Assembly: GCA_023105745.1 (NCBI GenBank)
Contig: JALGQZ010000009.1
Span: 15,920,564-15,984,563, forward strand
Direction: 5' to 3'
DNA: 64,000 nucleotides
Source of the DNA: Austropuccinia psidii
Lineage: Eukaryota > Basidiomycota > Pucciniomycetes > Pucciniales > Sphaerophragmiaceae
The position numbers and the translations under genes are program-made. Positions within the stretch are counted from its first letter, which is position 1; each line of letters opens with the position of its first letter. Shown here one piece after another: positions 49,207 through 59,906 of the stretch. Below the pieces are notes generated by a model. It did not search any database. It was given only the letters and a program-made list of their open reading frames with translations, and was not told the DNA's origin.

Positions 49207-50544
49207 ATGCCTATTCAGCATTCACCTCCTGCAAGGAAGACCAGATCTCAGGCCAACAATCAAGCTTTTCTTACTCCAACTCCAAGAGCTCCTCTTGATG
49301 GCACCCCAGCGGTTCCTCAACTGAGGGCCCAATTAGATAGAGGACCCCACATGGAAGGAGCAGCACCATCAAGGAAGGAAGGAAAAGGGCCAAGGAGATC
49401 AAATTCATTCTTAGGAGTAGTTGACGAATTCCAAGGAACTTCAAGAACCATTTTCAAGGGTCCAGGTGAATATGGTGAAGGGGAGGAAGAGAATTCTGTG
49501 GAAGAGGAATAGTCTTATGGTACTGAAGGTGCTCCTGCTCCTGTGGGGGCACCTCAAGGTACTGGAGGCCCAACTCTTGCCCAGTCTGATCAGCCTTTCT
49601 CTCATCAGTCTGAACCAATGTTATTGGCCATTATGCAGCAGATGACTCAAATTATGGCCAATCTTCAAGAGGCTTCATCTTCTGAGTCATCAAGACCACC
49701 AGCCTTCAAGACTACATCTATGAAGGCACCAGAATGCTTTAATGGGACTCAGCCCTTCAAAGTCAGAAGCATAATTCAGTCTTGCCAATTAATCTTTCAT
49801 AATGATCCCGCAAACTTCTCTCATGACAGAAAGAAGGTTCTTTATGCCACTTCTTTTCTCATTGGCAGGGCTGCAAAATGGATTGAGCCTTATCTTTCCA
49901 CTCTCACCAATAAAGACGCAAGTTACCTTCTCAATTCTTGGAGCTTGTTCAAATCCCAACTCTTTACTTTCTTTGGGGACCCAAATGAAGTCAGAAAAGC
50001 TGAAGCAGAATTGGATTCTCTAAGATTGAAAGAAAGCGGCCATGTTTCCTTATAAATAGCCAGTTTCAGGAGTTTTGTCTCAATAATTGGAAATTGGGGT
50101 GAAAGGGCTCTTATTAATCATTTCAGGAAGGGATTGCCATCCAGGATTTTGGATCAGTTGGCCTCCCATCCTTCAAGAGTGGACTCTCTTAGAGACTTAA
50201 TGGACGTAACCATGGAGCTTGATAACAGGTACCATGAGAGGCAAAAGGAGAAGAGTCATCATCAAGAGGACAAGCCTGAAGCCTCAAAGTCAGATTCTTC
50301 TCATCCTCAAAATTCTTCAACCTCAAGTCATAAGAAGAAGAAGAATTTTCAGATGAGGGACAAGCCCCATTGTTCTTTGCTGAATAAATACTTCAAGTTA
50401 ATGAATTATGAAAAAGAAAGAAGAATCAAGGAGGGTCTATGTACCTATTGTGGTGGGAGTCATAGTCTTGAGTCCTGTTTCAAAAGGCCTCAAAACAAGC
50501 TTACCCAATTTTCAGGCCAATTTACCAGTCAGGGAAAAGCCTAA
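49207..50544 (+). pseudogene. gag: B1 gag
   Basis: Starts ATG, MPIQHSPPARKTRSQ. A Pro/Gly/Glu-rich linker is broken by TAG at 49510-49512. The capsid domain has AFKTTSMKAPECFNGTQPFK, FLIGRAAKWIEPYL and FGDPNEVRKAEAEL, with a TAA at 50053. FRKGLPSRILDQLASHP follows, then a Lys/Ser-rich stretch and the knuckle CTYCGGSHSLESC. It ends TAA at 50542-50544. About 440 residues if read through. GGGAAAA at 50532-50538 precedes the stop. Chromovirus-type Gag, close to B2. Confidence 0.88.
50532..50538 (+). promoter_or_regulatory. -1 frameshift heptamer at B1 gag end
   Basis: GGGAAAA is phased G-GGA-AAA in the gag frame, one codon before the stop. It is identical in B2 (59894-59900), where pol follows in the -1 frame. 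In B1 the -1 frame meets a TAA four codons later, so it is dead here. Confidence 0.6.
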
Positions 50545-50601
50545 GTTAATATCATGTTGTGTTCAATGGTCTTCTATGTTTTCCATCCAGAGCACAATTG
50601 T

Positions 50602-52041
50602 TGTCAGCCTGTGACTCAAAACCAGAGCACAAGCATGACAGCCCAAATACCATAAACCAATGGTATAGCCAAGATACCACCAAAACATGGAGCTGAGCCG
50701 TATTAGATCAAAAGTTATCAAAAGAAAGGGGAACCTCACCTCTTTCCAAATATACAAGTCCCATCATCATAGGACAAAGAATAACAAAGTTATTCCTGCT
50801 CAAAGTTGTTGCTGAGCATAAACCTTAATTTTTACATCTCATCTGAAATACAGAGTAAGAGGCTTAACCCCATCAAATGGGTATTCAAAATGAATCTCTA
50901 AGTCAGGGATATCCAATGGTACCAGCCAAACTGCGCTAGCACCAGTATTACTGAAGTTATGACCAAATTCAGGCCAAAGAAGGGTGAACAAAACATTCAC
51001 CTCTCATCTAACCTTTACAGTTTTAGTGTGAGATACCTAAAGTGGGGTCTTTTTGGAAAGGTAACAATCAGGGCCATCTGATGGTGCCATCCATTTCCTC
51101 ATATCTCAAGTAGAACAAAGGTTATGGGGCAAACAAGCCCAATACAGCTTTTGCCTAAAACACACATATGTACAAAATATCTTGTACATGGGATAACCTT
51201 GCCATATTTAATCATACCCATATCAAATAAGGTAGCATTGTGTAGACCAAATACAGGGCTACACACTGAACCAATTTTGAGGTTGATATCTCAATAACTG
51301 ACAAAGGTATGGCTGATTTAAGGTCAAAATTCCACATGTTCGCCAATACAGCCTTACCATGGGATAATATCCCATAACCATAATTATGAGGTGTCAAACA
51401 GACAAAGAAGCATGTTCATACTCCAATACCTCATGAGTCAGTCAATACTGGGGTCCCATACAGTTTCTGTACAGCATTCTATGCATCATACACGTCAGAA
51501 GAAGGCCATGTGGTCCCCAGATGAAGATTTTCACCCTGTATTGGTGAAAACTGCCCAGATGTGGTGTCAAAACCACATCTGAGCCCAATACAGGATATAC
51601 AGGCCTTTTGCAAACCACAAGCCTGTCTCAGAGAGTGAAAACTCTTCACTTCCTCTATGTGGAAAGGTCTAGTAGCCTTTCCACCCCATTTCAGGATAAA
51701 AGGAGGGCTTTTCACAGCCAGAAAAGCTTTCCACACCCTGCTCTTAAATTCCTATGTAGTAAAACTGTCAAAAAAAGTTATACTCTTGGAAAATAACCAG
51801 GTATAATTATAATCTTAATTATTGTAGTCTTTATTATTTTCATCCAACAGGTAAAGCTGCACCCAGGGCTTTCAACAGCACTCACCACCACTATTTTATA
51901 ATAGTAAAGCCCTTTCAAATTTTATTATAAATTTCTTATTCTCTATCAATACCTTTATTTTAAATCTTTTATCACGTGTCACAGTAACAGTTAAAGTTGT
52001 AAATAGCCTAATTACTACTTCTACATAGACCCAACCTGACA
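50602..52041 (+). repeat. 5' LTR of C2
   Basis: 1440 bp from TGTCAGCC to CCTGACA, an inverted pair TGTCAG/CTGACA. It matches the C1 LTR and, in reverse, 63818-64000. GATAAAAGG at 51695-51703 is TATA-like. Confidence 0.94.
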
Positions 52042-52044
52042 TTT

Positions 52045-52056
52045 TGGGGGTCTGGC
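52045..52056 (+). promoter_or_regulatory. tRNA primer-binding site of C2
   Basis: TGGGGGTCTGGC, one base different from the A-family site. GTG (ATG in A1 and A3) follows after one base at 52058-52060. Confidence 0.75.
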
Positions 52057-52057
52057 C

Positions 52058-53709
52058 GTGTTTCAACCTTTTTTGGACCTTAAGAGTGAGTTTTTTCACT
52101 TATTTTCTCTATTTCTGGCATTTTGTTTCATGTTTTTGGGCGTATTTTTTCTTAAAAATACATATATATCATATATTGTTCTGAGTTAATTAGTGTACAC
52201 ACCATTTTATACTCATATTATAAGAGTACCTGTCATGTGGCTAATAACCACAGGACCTTTATTTTTGGTGTGTTTTACACATAAAAACACTTTAAGCCAC
52301 TAATACAGTCTTTTTTTAATTAAATAAAGACACGTCTTACTGTAAAACCAACAGTTGAGGCATGGTTGGGAATATCGTTAATTCAATTACCTTCTTATAC
52401 ACCACCTTTTACCAGATTATACTTGCTAATTACATGTAATCTGTAAGATATTGGTATACAAACAGTATACCAAATATCTGTAAACTGTATTTCTGACGTG
52501 AAATTGATAATTCAATTACACTGTCATTATACAAGGGCATATTTTAGTAATATACAAGCCCAGACGCCATTCTTAGACATGAAAACATCAATTTAAGAAG
52601 TCTTAACTGACATTAAACCCTCTTTTCCTATTTGATTCAGTGGAAGAAAACTTCGTACCACTTGAGACCCCGTCACAGGCCAACATACCAGTGACACCCT
52701 CAGAACCAGAGGGTAGCAAAGGGAAAGGAAAGAGGCACAGTGAAAGCCGTATAACAGAAAACAAAGTGGACACCTATTGCCACCCAGAAGACTAAAAAAC
52801 CACAAAATTATGCTTCAATAAAAGGTAAACCAACCTTAACAGCTTGTACAGGGAAATTTACTATAATTAGCCCAGTTGTAAACTCTCAAGGTAAATTGCC
52901 CAAATCAGCAGACAACCAATTTGTACAAGGAACAGTCAAAGGTAAATAACCTAAGAGAATAAAGCTTTTGACTGCTTGCAAACACTGACATGTCACCTGT
53001 ATACCTCAGAGACCTTGGCTTCCAAAGGAACCAACCAGAGGACAGAGAAGGATCGTCCAGAACCAGAAGACCTGGAAGAGGACACCTTGGACACAGTGGT
53101 GGATGGCAAAACAATGAGGGAGATAATATCAACCTTTCCATTCACATTAAATTTCAACAGGAACCTCAAACCAGAGGACTGGAAAGACATGGATCAAGTT
53201 CTTCAGCTCCACCAACTCCTCAAGGATTTATTTCAATGGAGCATGGACAACAAGAGGTTCAACCTAGCATCTCACTGGGAAGAACTTGGAGCAATTTGCA
53301 AGAAGATCTGTCTCAAAGAGATAGACTTCAAGGACCTTATGGTAATCACCAAAGGTTGGAATCCTACCAGGCAGTTCAGACTCCTGGAGGCAAGGGCAAC
53401 CAGGATAAGGGAAAATCAAGCCACTATCCAAGCTATAGAAGAACAGCTGACCCAGATAGGGCATACTCAGATTCTTTCAGGCTCACAAGGAGCAGGCAAA
53501 ATCAGCTCTCCAGTGGCTTCACACCATTCAGAAACCAGTAGATCAGTAGCCAAGAGTCACCATTCTTCACAATTCCAGGAAGTTTTAAGGAGAAGACAAG
53601 GAAACAAGGGCAAAACAAGACCTCCTTCAACCAGAGGAAGAGAGATTCAGACCCCATGATCCAGAAGCTGTTGGATTTGGGAAAAAAAGTGCACAAGAAC
53701 CAGAAGTAG
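52058..53709 (+). pseudogene. C2 spliced accessory ORF overlapping gag
   Basis: Best example of the alternative-frame gene. Putative exon 1 (52058-52085; GTG where A1 has ATG) ends AAGA/GTGAGT. Intron 1 is 52086-52640, ending TTTGATTCAG. Exon 2 (52641-52824) begins TG-GAAGAA, is acidic then Lys-rich and carries one frameshift; donor AAAG/GTAAAC. Intron 2 (52825-53009) ends ACCTCAG and contains the gag ATG (52990). Exon 3 is open from 53010 to 53659 in the accessory frame: a Glu/Asp-rich start, NRNLKPEDWKDMD, FQWSMDNKRFNLASHWEELG and KGWNP. The last part resembles A1 (GGWSPL) and A3 (NGWNPLSS). An indel between 53541 and 53640 shifts the end, where the frame closes with TAG at about 53707. Product function unknown. 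Confidence 0.55.
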
Positions 53710-56388
53710 CTGTAAATAACTCTAAAATAAGTAGTCCCATTAATAGAAATATTACCCCTACTCAGATTGAACATAATGTTATCACACCTGAGAGTAACAT
53801 AAACAGTGATGCACTGTGTTTAAAAATGTCCCAATATGCTGAGCAAACTTAAAAGAAGTTTACAGAACTTGAAGCAAGCCATGAGAGGATAAAAATTTAA
53901 CAGCCTCCATGGATAAAATTGTTAAAACTCTTCAAGAAGGACATGCTCAATTGAGCAAAGCCTCTGAAGAAACCAACAAAAGACTGAATATAGTCTTTGA
54001 AGAACAACACCACAGCAGAAGGGACAGGGATAGTCTGGATCAAGATATAAACAAATTGTTTAATGTCTACCATAACATAAATCCCCAACCACAAGGCCAC
54101 ATTAAGGATAATCCATATCACCCAGATGACATCAAACCAGGTTCCATGCTGTTGAATAAGGAAATATCTCCATCACAATACCAGGATGGGGATAATATGT
54201 CTTATCCAGAAGAGGAAGCCTTGAAGCAGCTTTCTGAGGCCTCCAGCTTGCCCAAATTCTCTGGAACTGGAGAAAATGATCATATGGAGCTCATAGATTA
54301 TATTGATGGAATCTTCATTGATGTACCAAGCATAGAAGACTACTGGATTACTGCTATAGCTAATACAGCATTTAAGTGACATGCTAGTATATGGTACACA
54401 GTAAGGAAAGAAACCCATGGCAGAAGAAACTGGCCATGGTGAAAGAGTAAAATCATCCGAAAGTCAAGCAATGGTCCTTGGATATGGCAAAAGACCATGT
54501 CATTCAAAAATGACAAATACCCTATGGACAAAGATCCATATGAGTGGTGTCTCAGACAGTCTAAAAGACCTAAAGCCATTGATCCTCAAATGAACATTCA
54601 GATGAGGAGTCATAAACTCCTGAAATAAATTCCAGGAGAACTAGAGCATGCAGTGAAATGCAGATGCAACCACAATTGCATGCTAGATGACATTGCAAAT
54701 ACTATACAAGATGTAAGGAAAAGAACTAATATAGGGAAATACACCCCATATAAAATCAGTGCTTTTAAAGAGAAAAAACCTTTCAGGGTGGAGTTTAAAG
54801 ACAAGCCCAGAGAAAGAGGGCAGAACTGGAAAATAAGAAATTTTTTTGTCACAAGTGTCCAAAGGAAAAGAAAAATGTCTATGCCATTGAGAAAGTCCCA
54901 GTGGAGGAATCCCCAACAAAGGATTTTGACTCAGACTCTATGGGAGATGACATCAGAGAGCAATCTGATGAAGAGAAAGACCCAAGAGAAGAATTTCTAG
55001 TGGAATACCAAGAGGAAACCCCACTAGAAATCCAGGACATACAGTTAGAAGCAGGCATGCCACAGGACACTGCCAACAAAAACTTGTGCAAACACACACA
55101 AGATGCACAAACATTCCTGGTAACACCAACCAAAGGAATGGCATACATAGATGGAACAGCCACAAAAATGACTGCTTGCATTCAAAATGCTCAGCACCCA
55201 TTTATCATTGACAGTGGGGCATACTGCTCCATAGTGGCCAGAGATTATCTGGACAACCAGTTCCCCAACTGGGAGAAAGACTCTTGCCAACCAAAGAAAA
55301 GAACTTTAGAAGTTCTTAAGGGAAGATGACTTCTATTGGGACAATTATCAAAGAGATAATTATACCCCACAGGAAGGGTAATATCAGAATCAACCCAGAG
55401 TTTGTAGTGCTTGATGATGCCCACATCCAAGGCTTCTTACTGGGAACAGATTACCAAAGGATGTATGGCATAGATATCTACAATAGTGAAAACAGGCACA
55501 TTACCATTGGTACCAACAAGGAGAAGAAATTCTCACATGATATATACAAAATCTCTACCCATGATCCACTGGAAGAGTTACTGAATGAATTCAGAGAGGG
55601 CAAGTTTAGCACTACCCTCACCAGTAAACAGAAACTAAGTTTACTGAAGATTCTGAGGAAGAACAGACCCGCATTTGCCATTGGTAAAGAACAAGTAGGC
55701 AAGATCAAAGGCCATGATATAGAAATGTATCTGGATGTGGAAAGACCTTATCCACCCATGCTCAGGAGACCTCCTTATCCAGAAAGCTTGGAAACCAGGA
55801 AAGAAATTGAAAAACATATCAATGAACTCCTGGACATGGAAGTCATCAGAAAGATTGGACATAATTAAATAGTGGAAATAACCACTCCTGTCCTAATCAC
55901 CTGGCATGTTGGCAAGTCTAGACTGTGTGGAGACTTCAGAGCTCTGAACAGCTACACAAAAGCAGAAAGGTACCCTATACCTAGCATACCTCATGCCTTG
56001 GATAAACTGGCAAAAGAAAAATACATAACCAAAATGAATTTTATGAAAGGTTTCCACCAAAATGGAGTTAAACCAAACTCCATGAAATTGCTCAGAATAA
56101 TATGCCATATGGGCATATATGAGTATACCAGGATGCCATTTGGCATCAAAAATGCACGATCCCATTTCCAAAGGATGATGGACACAATATTTCAAGAAGA
56201 AATTTTAGAAGGCTGGATGGTGGTATATATTGAGGATATCATTATATACTCAGAGACATGGGAAGACCATGTACAATACATAGACAGAGTGCTAAGTAAA
56301 TGTACACCCATCAATCTGAAAATTTCGCTGAAAAAGTGTAATTTTGGTCAACAAGAACTACTGGCTCTAGGACATAAATTCTCAGGTC
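52990..56388 (+). pseudogene. gag-pol: C2 gag-protease-RT, cut by B2
   Basis: Gag starts at ATG 52990 with a Gln/Ser/Arg-rich region like A1, open to TAG at 53539. It resumes in broken pieces (53909-54379: helical region, then LPKFSGTGENDHMELIDYI of the capsid). The rest of gag is decayed and the knuckle is barely readable (near 54845). Protease: FIIDSGAYCSIVARDYL (about 55204); a shift follows at about 55325. RT (55326-56388) has RRPPYPESL, WHVGKSRLCGDFRALNSY, KGFHQN and FGIKNARSHFQRMM, but motif A reads Met-Asn at 56034-56039 where Met-Asp is expected, and YIED at 56226-56237 where YIDD is expected. TAA at 55866 breaks the frame. The C-terminal two-thirds of Pol are displaced by B2. Confidence 0.88.
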
Positions 56389-57823
56389 TGTAACAACCGT
56401 GGCAATTCACCTCTTTGGATCCCCGTATGACATATCAAGCCACAGTACTTTTATGGCCAATTGGCCATATCCACCACCAGTGGCCAATATGGCCACATCA
56501 TCATCCTATGGACCATTTATGGCCATTTGTCTTTTGGGGCCTTCATGGCCCTTCACCTTAATCCAGAAGCCATAGCAGCAATTTATGCCCAATTGGGTAT
56601 TTCTGGTCATTTCCCTCAAAGCCAGGGGAAATGGCCCAAATGGCTGTTTTGGAAATTTGGGTTAATAATGTGCATTTCTGCGCGTTTTGCGCATTTGCGC
56701 ACTTTGACGCAAAGTGTCCAAAAGACACTTTCCTGCCCTTTGGGCCAGTTTTTGGCTCAGAACCCAAAAGTGGAGCAAGGCCCCAAAGGACACAGAAACA
56801 CCTTCCCAAGCTCTGAAGCCATCACATCCATCTTTTTCCCCTCTGTCTTTCCATCTCAAGACCTTTGGACATAATCTTTTTTACAATGAACCAATATGCC
56901 ATAAATGATGTTCTATATCATTATGCATCATTTTTCAACAGCAATTCAATGGTGGAAATATCAAATGGTCATTTAAATATTCTAACATATCATCACATCA
57001 TCAAGGAACCCAATCATTCAGAGGACTCATCAAGGCTCAAGAGCAAGTGTTTCAGTGTCAAAGACCAATCACGCCATCAAGACGTCATTGGATGATTTCA
57101 TTCACAGTATTCCTCCAAGGCAATACTGTTCAACAATTCTCAAGGGATTCAAGAGGCAGTTCATTCATTCATTTGTCAAGTGTCAAAGCTCCACTCAATT
57201 CATCTTGACAACCACCTTCATTTCAATACAGTCTGGATCCATCAAGAACTGTATTTCATTTTCAACTATGGAAAATTCATTCAACCATTTCAATTTCAAT
57301 ATTAGCCAGCTGTATCAATTCCCAAAACAATCAATACAGCCTCAAGCATCAATACAGATCAGTTTTCAGACTGAAGAATTCAAGCTCCCAGCCTTTCACA
57401 TATACTGGCTACTCTTTCCACCCTGGGGGTTTTTCCCCAGTTAATTAATTTATTTTGATTTTATTTTATCTTTATTTATCTTACCATTTTTGTTAAGTGA
57501 ATACTGATATTATCAAGTCAGTCATTTAGCACCTTCTCTCTTTTCTTTCTTTGCCTGTCAATGGATATTTGGTGGTCATATCCTTACTAATTCCATTGCT
57601 CATTTTGGCAGGTTGAAACAGTGATTAAGGACTTACTTGGTTGGCTCTTTGGCCATTTGGCTTCTCATTTCTCTCATTGAATCTCATCTTTTTACATGCA
57701 TACTTCTTAGAGAAATTTATTCTTTTATTTCATTTTCCTTATTCTTTGGAGTCTTCCAAGTGAGTTCCCTGATTGCTGAGTGCCAGGCCACTCTTGGTTT
57801 TCTGTCAAAGAGCCCCTGTGACA
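56389..57823 (+). repeat. 5' LTR of B2
   Basis: 1435 bp, TGTAACAACC to CCTGTGACA, matching B1. Its 5' third is GC-rich with many GGCC motifs and a cluster of GCGC palindromes at 56679-56716. The right edge is inferred from the TG...CA rule and the B1 comparison. Confidence 0.85.
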
Positions 57824-58570
57824 TTATATTAATTAACTCATAATTTCTTTTCATTCTGTTCACTCTTTCTTTATAATTTCATTCCCTCATTTCATTGAAA
57901 TTATGACTCTTTAATGCTTATGAACCTTATGATTCATCATCACCTCTCAATTTTCTCATTCATTCTTCATTCTGAAAATTGAAATCTGACCCTTTTTTTT
58001 TGTTTCTCTTTTTTGAAAATCTTATCTCAAATCATCATTTCCAATTCATTCATAATCCAAGCTTCATCTTAATTTTCATTTGATTTTCAAATTTTTCATC
58101 AAGTTATTCAGACACATTCTTCACATCAAGATTCATATTTGATTCATTTTTCAAGAATTTTGATTTTTAGAGAAGAACTCACTTGATTTTGATTTGATTT
58201 ATTGATTTGACATAAATTGATATTGACCTCAAGAAAATTGACTGACCTGACGATTTCATTGATTTTGCTGATTTTTCTCATCAAGAATTTTTGACATAAA
58301 TTGATTTTGCCTCAAGAATTCATTTTGATTGATTGATTTTTCAAGATTTTGATTTTGATTGATTTGACTTATTTGATTCATTGAATTCAAGTTTTCAGTT
58401 GATATTCAATTGATTGATTTACCTGAAGATCTCATTTGATTTATTGATTTTTATTGATTTTCCTCAAGATATTGATTTTGACTTTGACTTCAAGCATTAT
58501 TTCAATTGCCTTAAGTGTTCATCTTCAAATCTTGATTCTTTTTTATTTTATTTCATTTGATCCTGAAATC
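57824..58570 (+). other. B2 untranslated leader
   Basis: T-rich leader with TTGATT, TTCAAGATT and TTGATTTTGA repeats, as in B1. No gene. Confidence 0.65.
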
Positions 58571-59906
58571 ATGCCCATTCAACACTCACCTCCTGCCAGG
58601 CAGATGAGATCTCAGGCCAGAACTCAGCTGTTCTCACTCCAACTACCAGGGCTCCTCTTGATGGCACCCCAGGAGTTTCTCAACTGAGGGTGAATTGGAC
58701 AGAGGACCCATTTTGGAAGGAGAAGCACCGTTCAGGAAGGAAGGAAGAGTGCCCAGAAGATCAAGATCTTTCTCAGGAGTAGTTGGTGGATTTCCAGGAA
58801 CTTCAAGGACCACTTGCAGAGGTCCTAGGAAAGATGGTGAAGAGGAGGAAGAGAATTATGTGGAAGAGGAAGGGTCTGGTGGTACTGAAGGTGTCCCTAC
58901 TCCTGTGGAGGCATCCCAAGGTACTGGAGGGCCAACTCTAGCCCAGTCTAATCAGCCTGTCTCTCATCAGTCTGAACCATCCTGATTGGCCATTATGCAT
59001 CAAATGACTCAAATTATGGCCAATCTTCAAGAAGCTTCATCCTCTGAAGCATCAAGACCACCAGCCTTCAAGACTCCATCTATGAAGGCACCAGAATGCT
59101 TTGATGGGACTCAACCCTTCAAAGTTAGAAGCTTTATTCAGTCTTGTCAACTGATTTTTCATAATGATCCGGCAAACTTCGCTCAAGAAAGAAAGGAGGT
59201 CCTTTATGCCACTTCATTTCTCATTGGCAGGGCTGCAAAATGGATTGAGCCTTATCTTTCCAATCTCACCAATCAAGATCCAAATTACCTTCTCAATTCA
59301 TGGAAATTATTTGAATCTCAACTCTTGACCTTATTTGGGGACCCAAATGGAATCAGAAAAGCTAAAGTAGAATTGGATTCTTTAAGAATGAAAGAAGGCG
59401 GGCATGTATCTTTCTACATTGCTGATTTCAGAAGTCGTGTCTCAAAAATTGGAGATTGGGGTGAAAGGGCTCTTATCCATCATTTCAGGAAGGGATTGCC
59501 CTCCAGGATTTTGGATCAATTGGCCTCCCATCCTTTAAGATTTGACTCTCTTGAAGACTTAATGGATATTACCCTGGAGCCTGAAGCCAGGTACCATGAG
59601 AGGCACAATGAAAGGAGTCATCATCAAGAGAAGAAGCCAGAAGCCTCAAAGTCAAGTTCTTCTCATCCTCAAAGTTCTTCAAGCTCAATTCAAAAGAAGA
59701 AGAAGATTTTTCAGAAGAGGGAAAAGCCCCATTCTTCTTTATTGAATAAAGATTTCAAGTTGATGAATTCTGAAAAAGAAAGAAGAATCAAGGAGGGTCT
59801 ATGTACCTATTGTGGTGGGAAGCATAGTCTTGAGTCCTGTTTCAAAAGGCCTCAAAACAAGTTTACCCAACCATCAGGCACATTTGCCAGCCAGGGAAAA
59901 GCCTGA
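58571..59906 (+). pseudogene. gag: B2 gag
   Basis: Starts ATG, MPIQHSPPARQMRSQ. A frameshift lies before 58695 and a TGA at 58983-58985 where B1 has Leu codons. The capsid domain is then intact: AFKTPSMKAPECFDGTQPFK, FLIGRAAKWIEPYL, FGDPNGIRKAKVEL, FYIADFRSRVSKIGDWGER, FRKGLPSRILDQLASHP. The knuckle is CTYCGGKHSLESC. It ends TGA at 59904-59906, overlapping pol in the -1 frame. Confidence 0.92.
59894..59900 (+). promoter_or_regulatory. -1 frameshift heptamer GGGAAAA at B2 gag/pol overlap
   Basis: In the gag frame the bases are G-GGA-AAA-GCC-TGA. Slipping back one base gives GGG-AAA-AGC-CTG-AGT, which is the frame of the protease-RT ORF that follows. The heptamer has the X-XXY-YYZ form and is conserved in B1. 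A stimulatory RNA structure was not tested. Confidence 0.72.

Larger units (their letters stand above)
46868..50601 (+). mobile_element. Chromovirus-type LTR retrotransposon B1 (5' part)
   Basis: B-family element with a 5' LTR (about 46868-48501), a leader full of TTGATT-type repeats (48502-49206) and gag (49207-50544). It is cut by the C2 LTR at 50602; the bases just before, GAGCACAATTGT, continue uninterrupted in B2 (59950 onwards). The remainder is right of the window. Confidence 0.88.
50602..56388 (+). mobile_element. Ty3/gypsy LTR retrotransposon C2 (5' part)
   Basis: C-family element inserted in B1 and itself cut by B2 at 56389. Shows the 5' LTR, primer site, spliced leader with overlapping ORFs, gag, protease and RT as far as LALGHKFSG. 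RNase H, integrase and the 3' LTR should lie right of the window, beyond B2. Confidence 0.92.
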
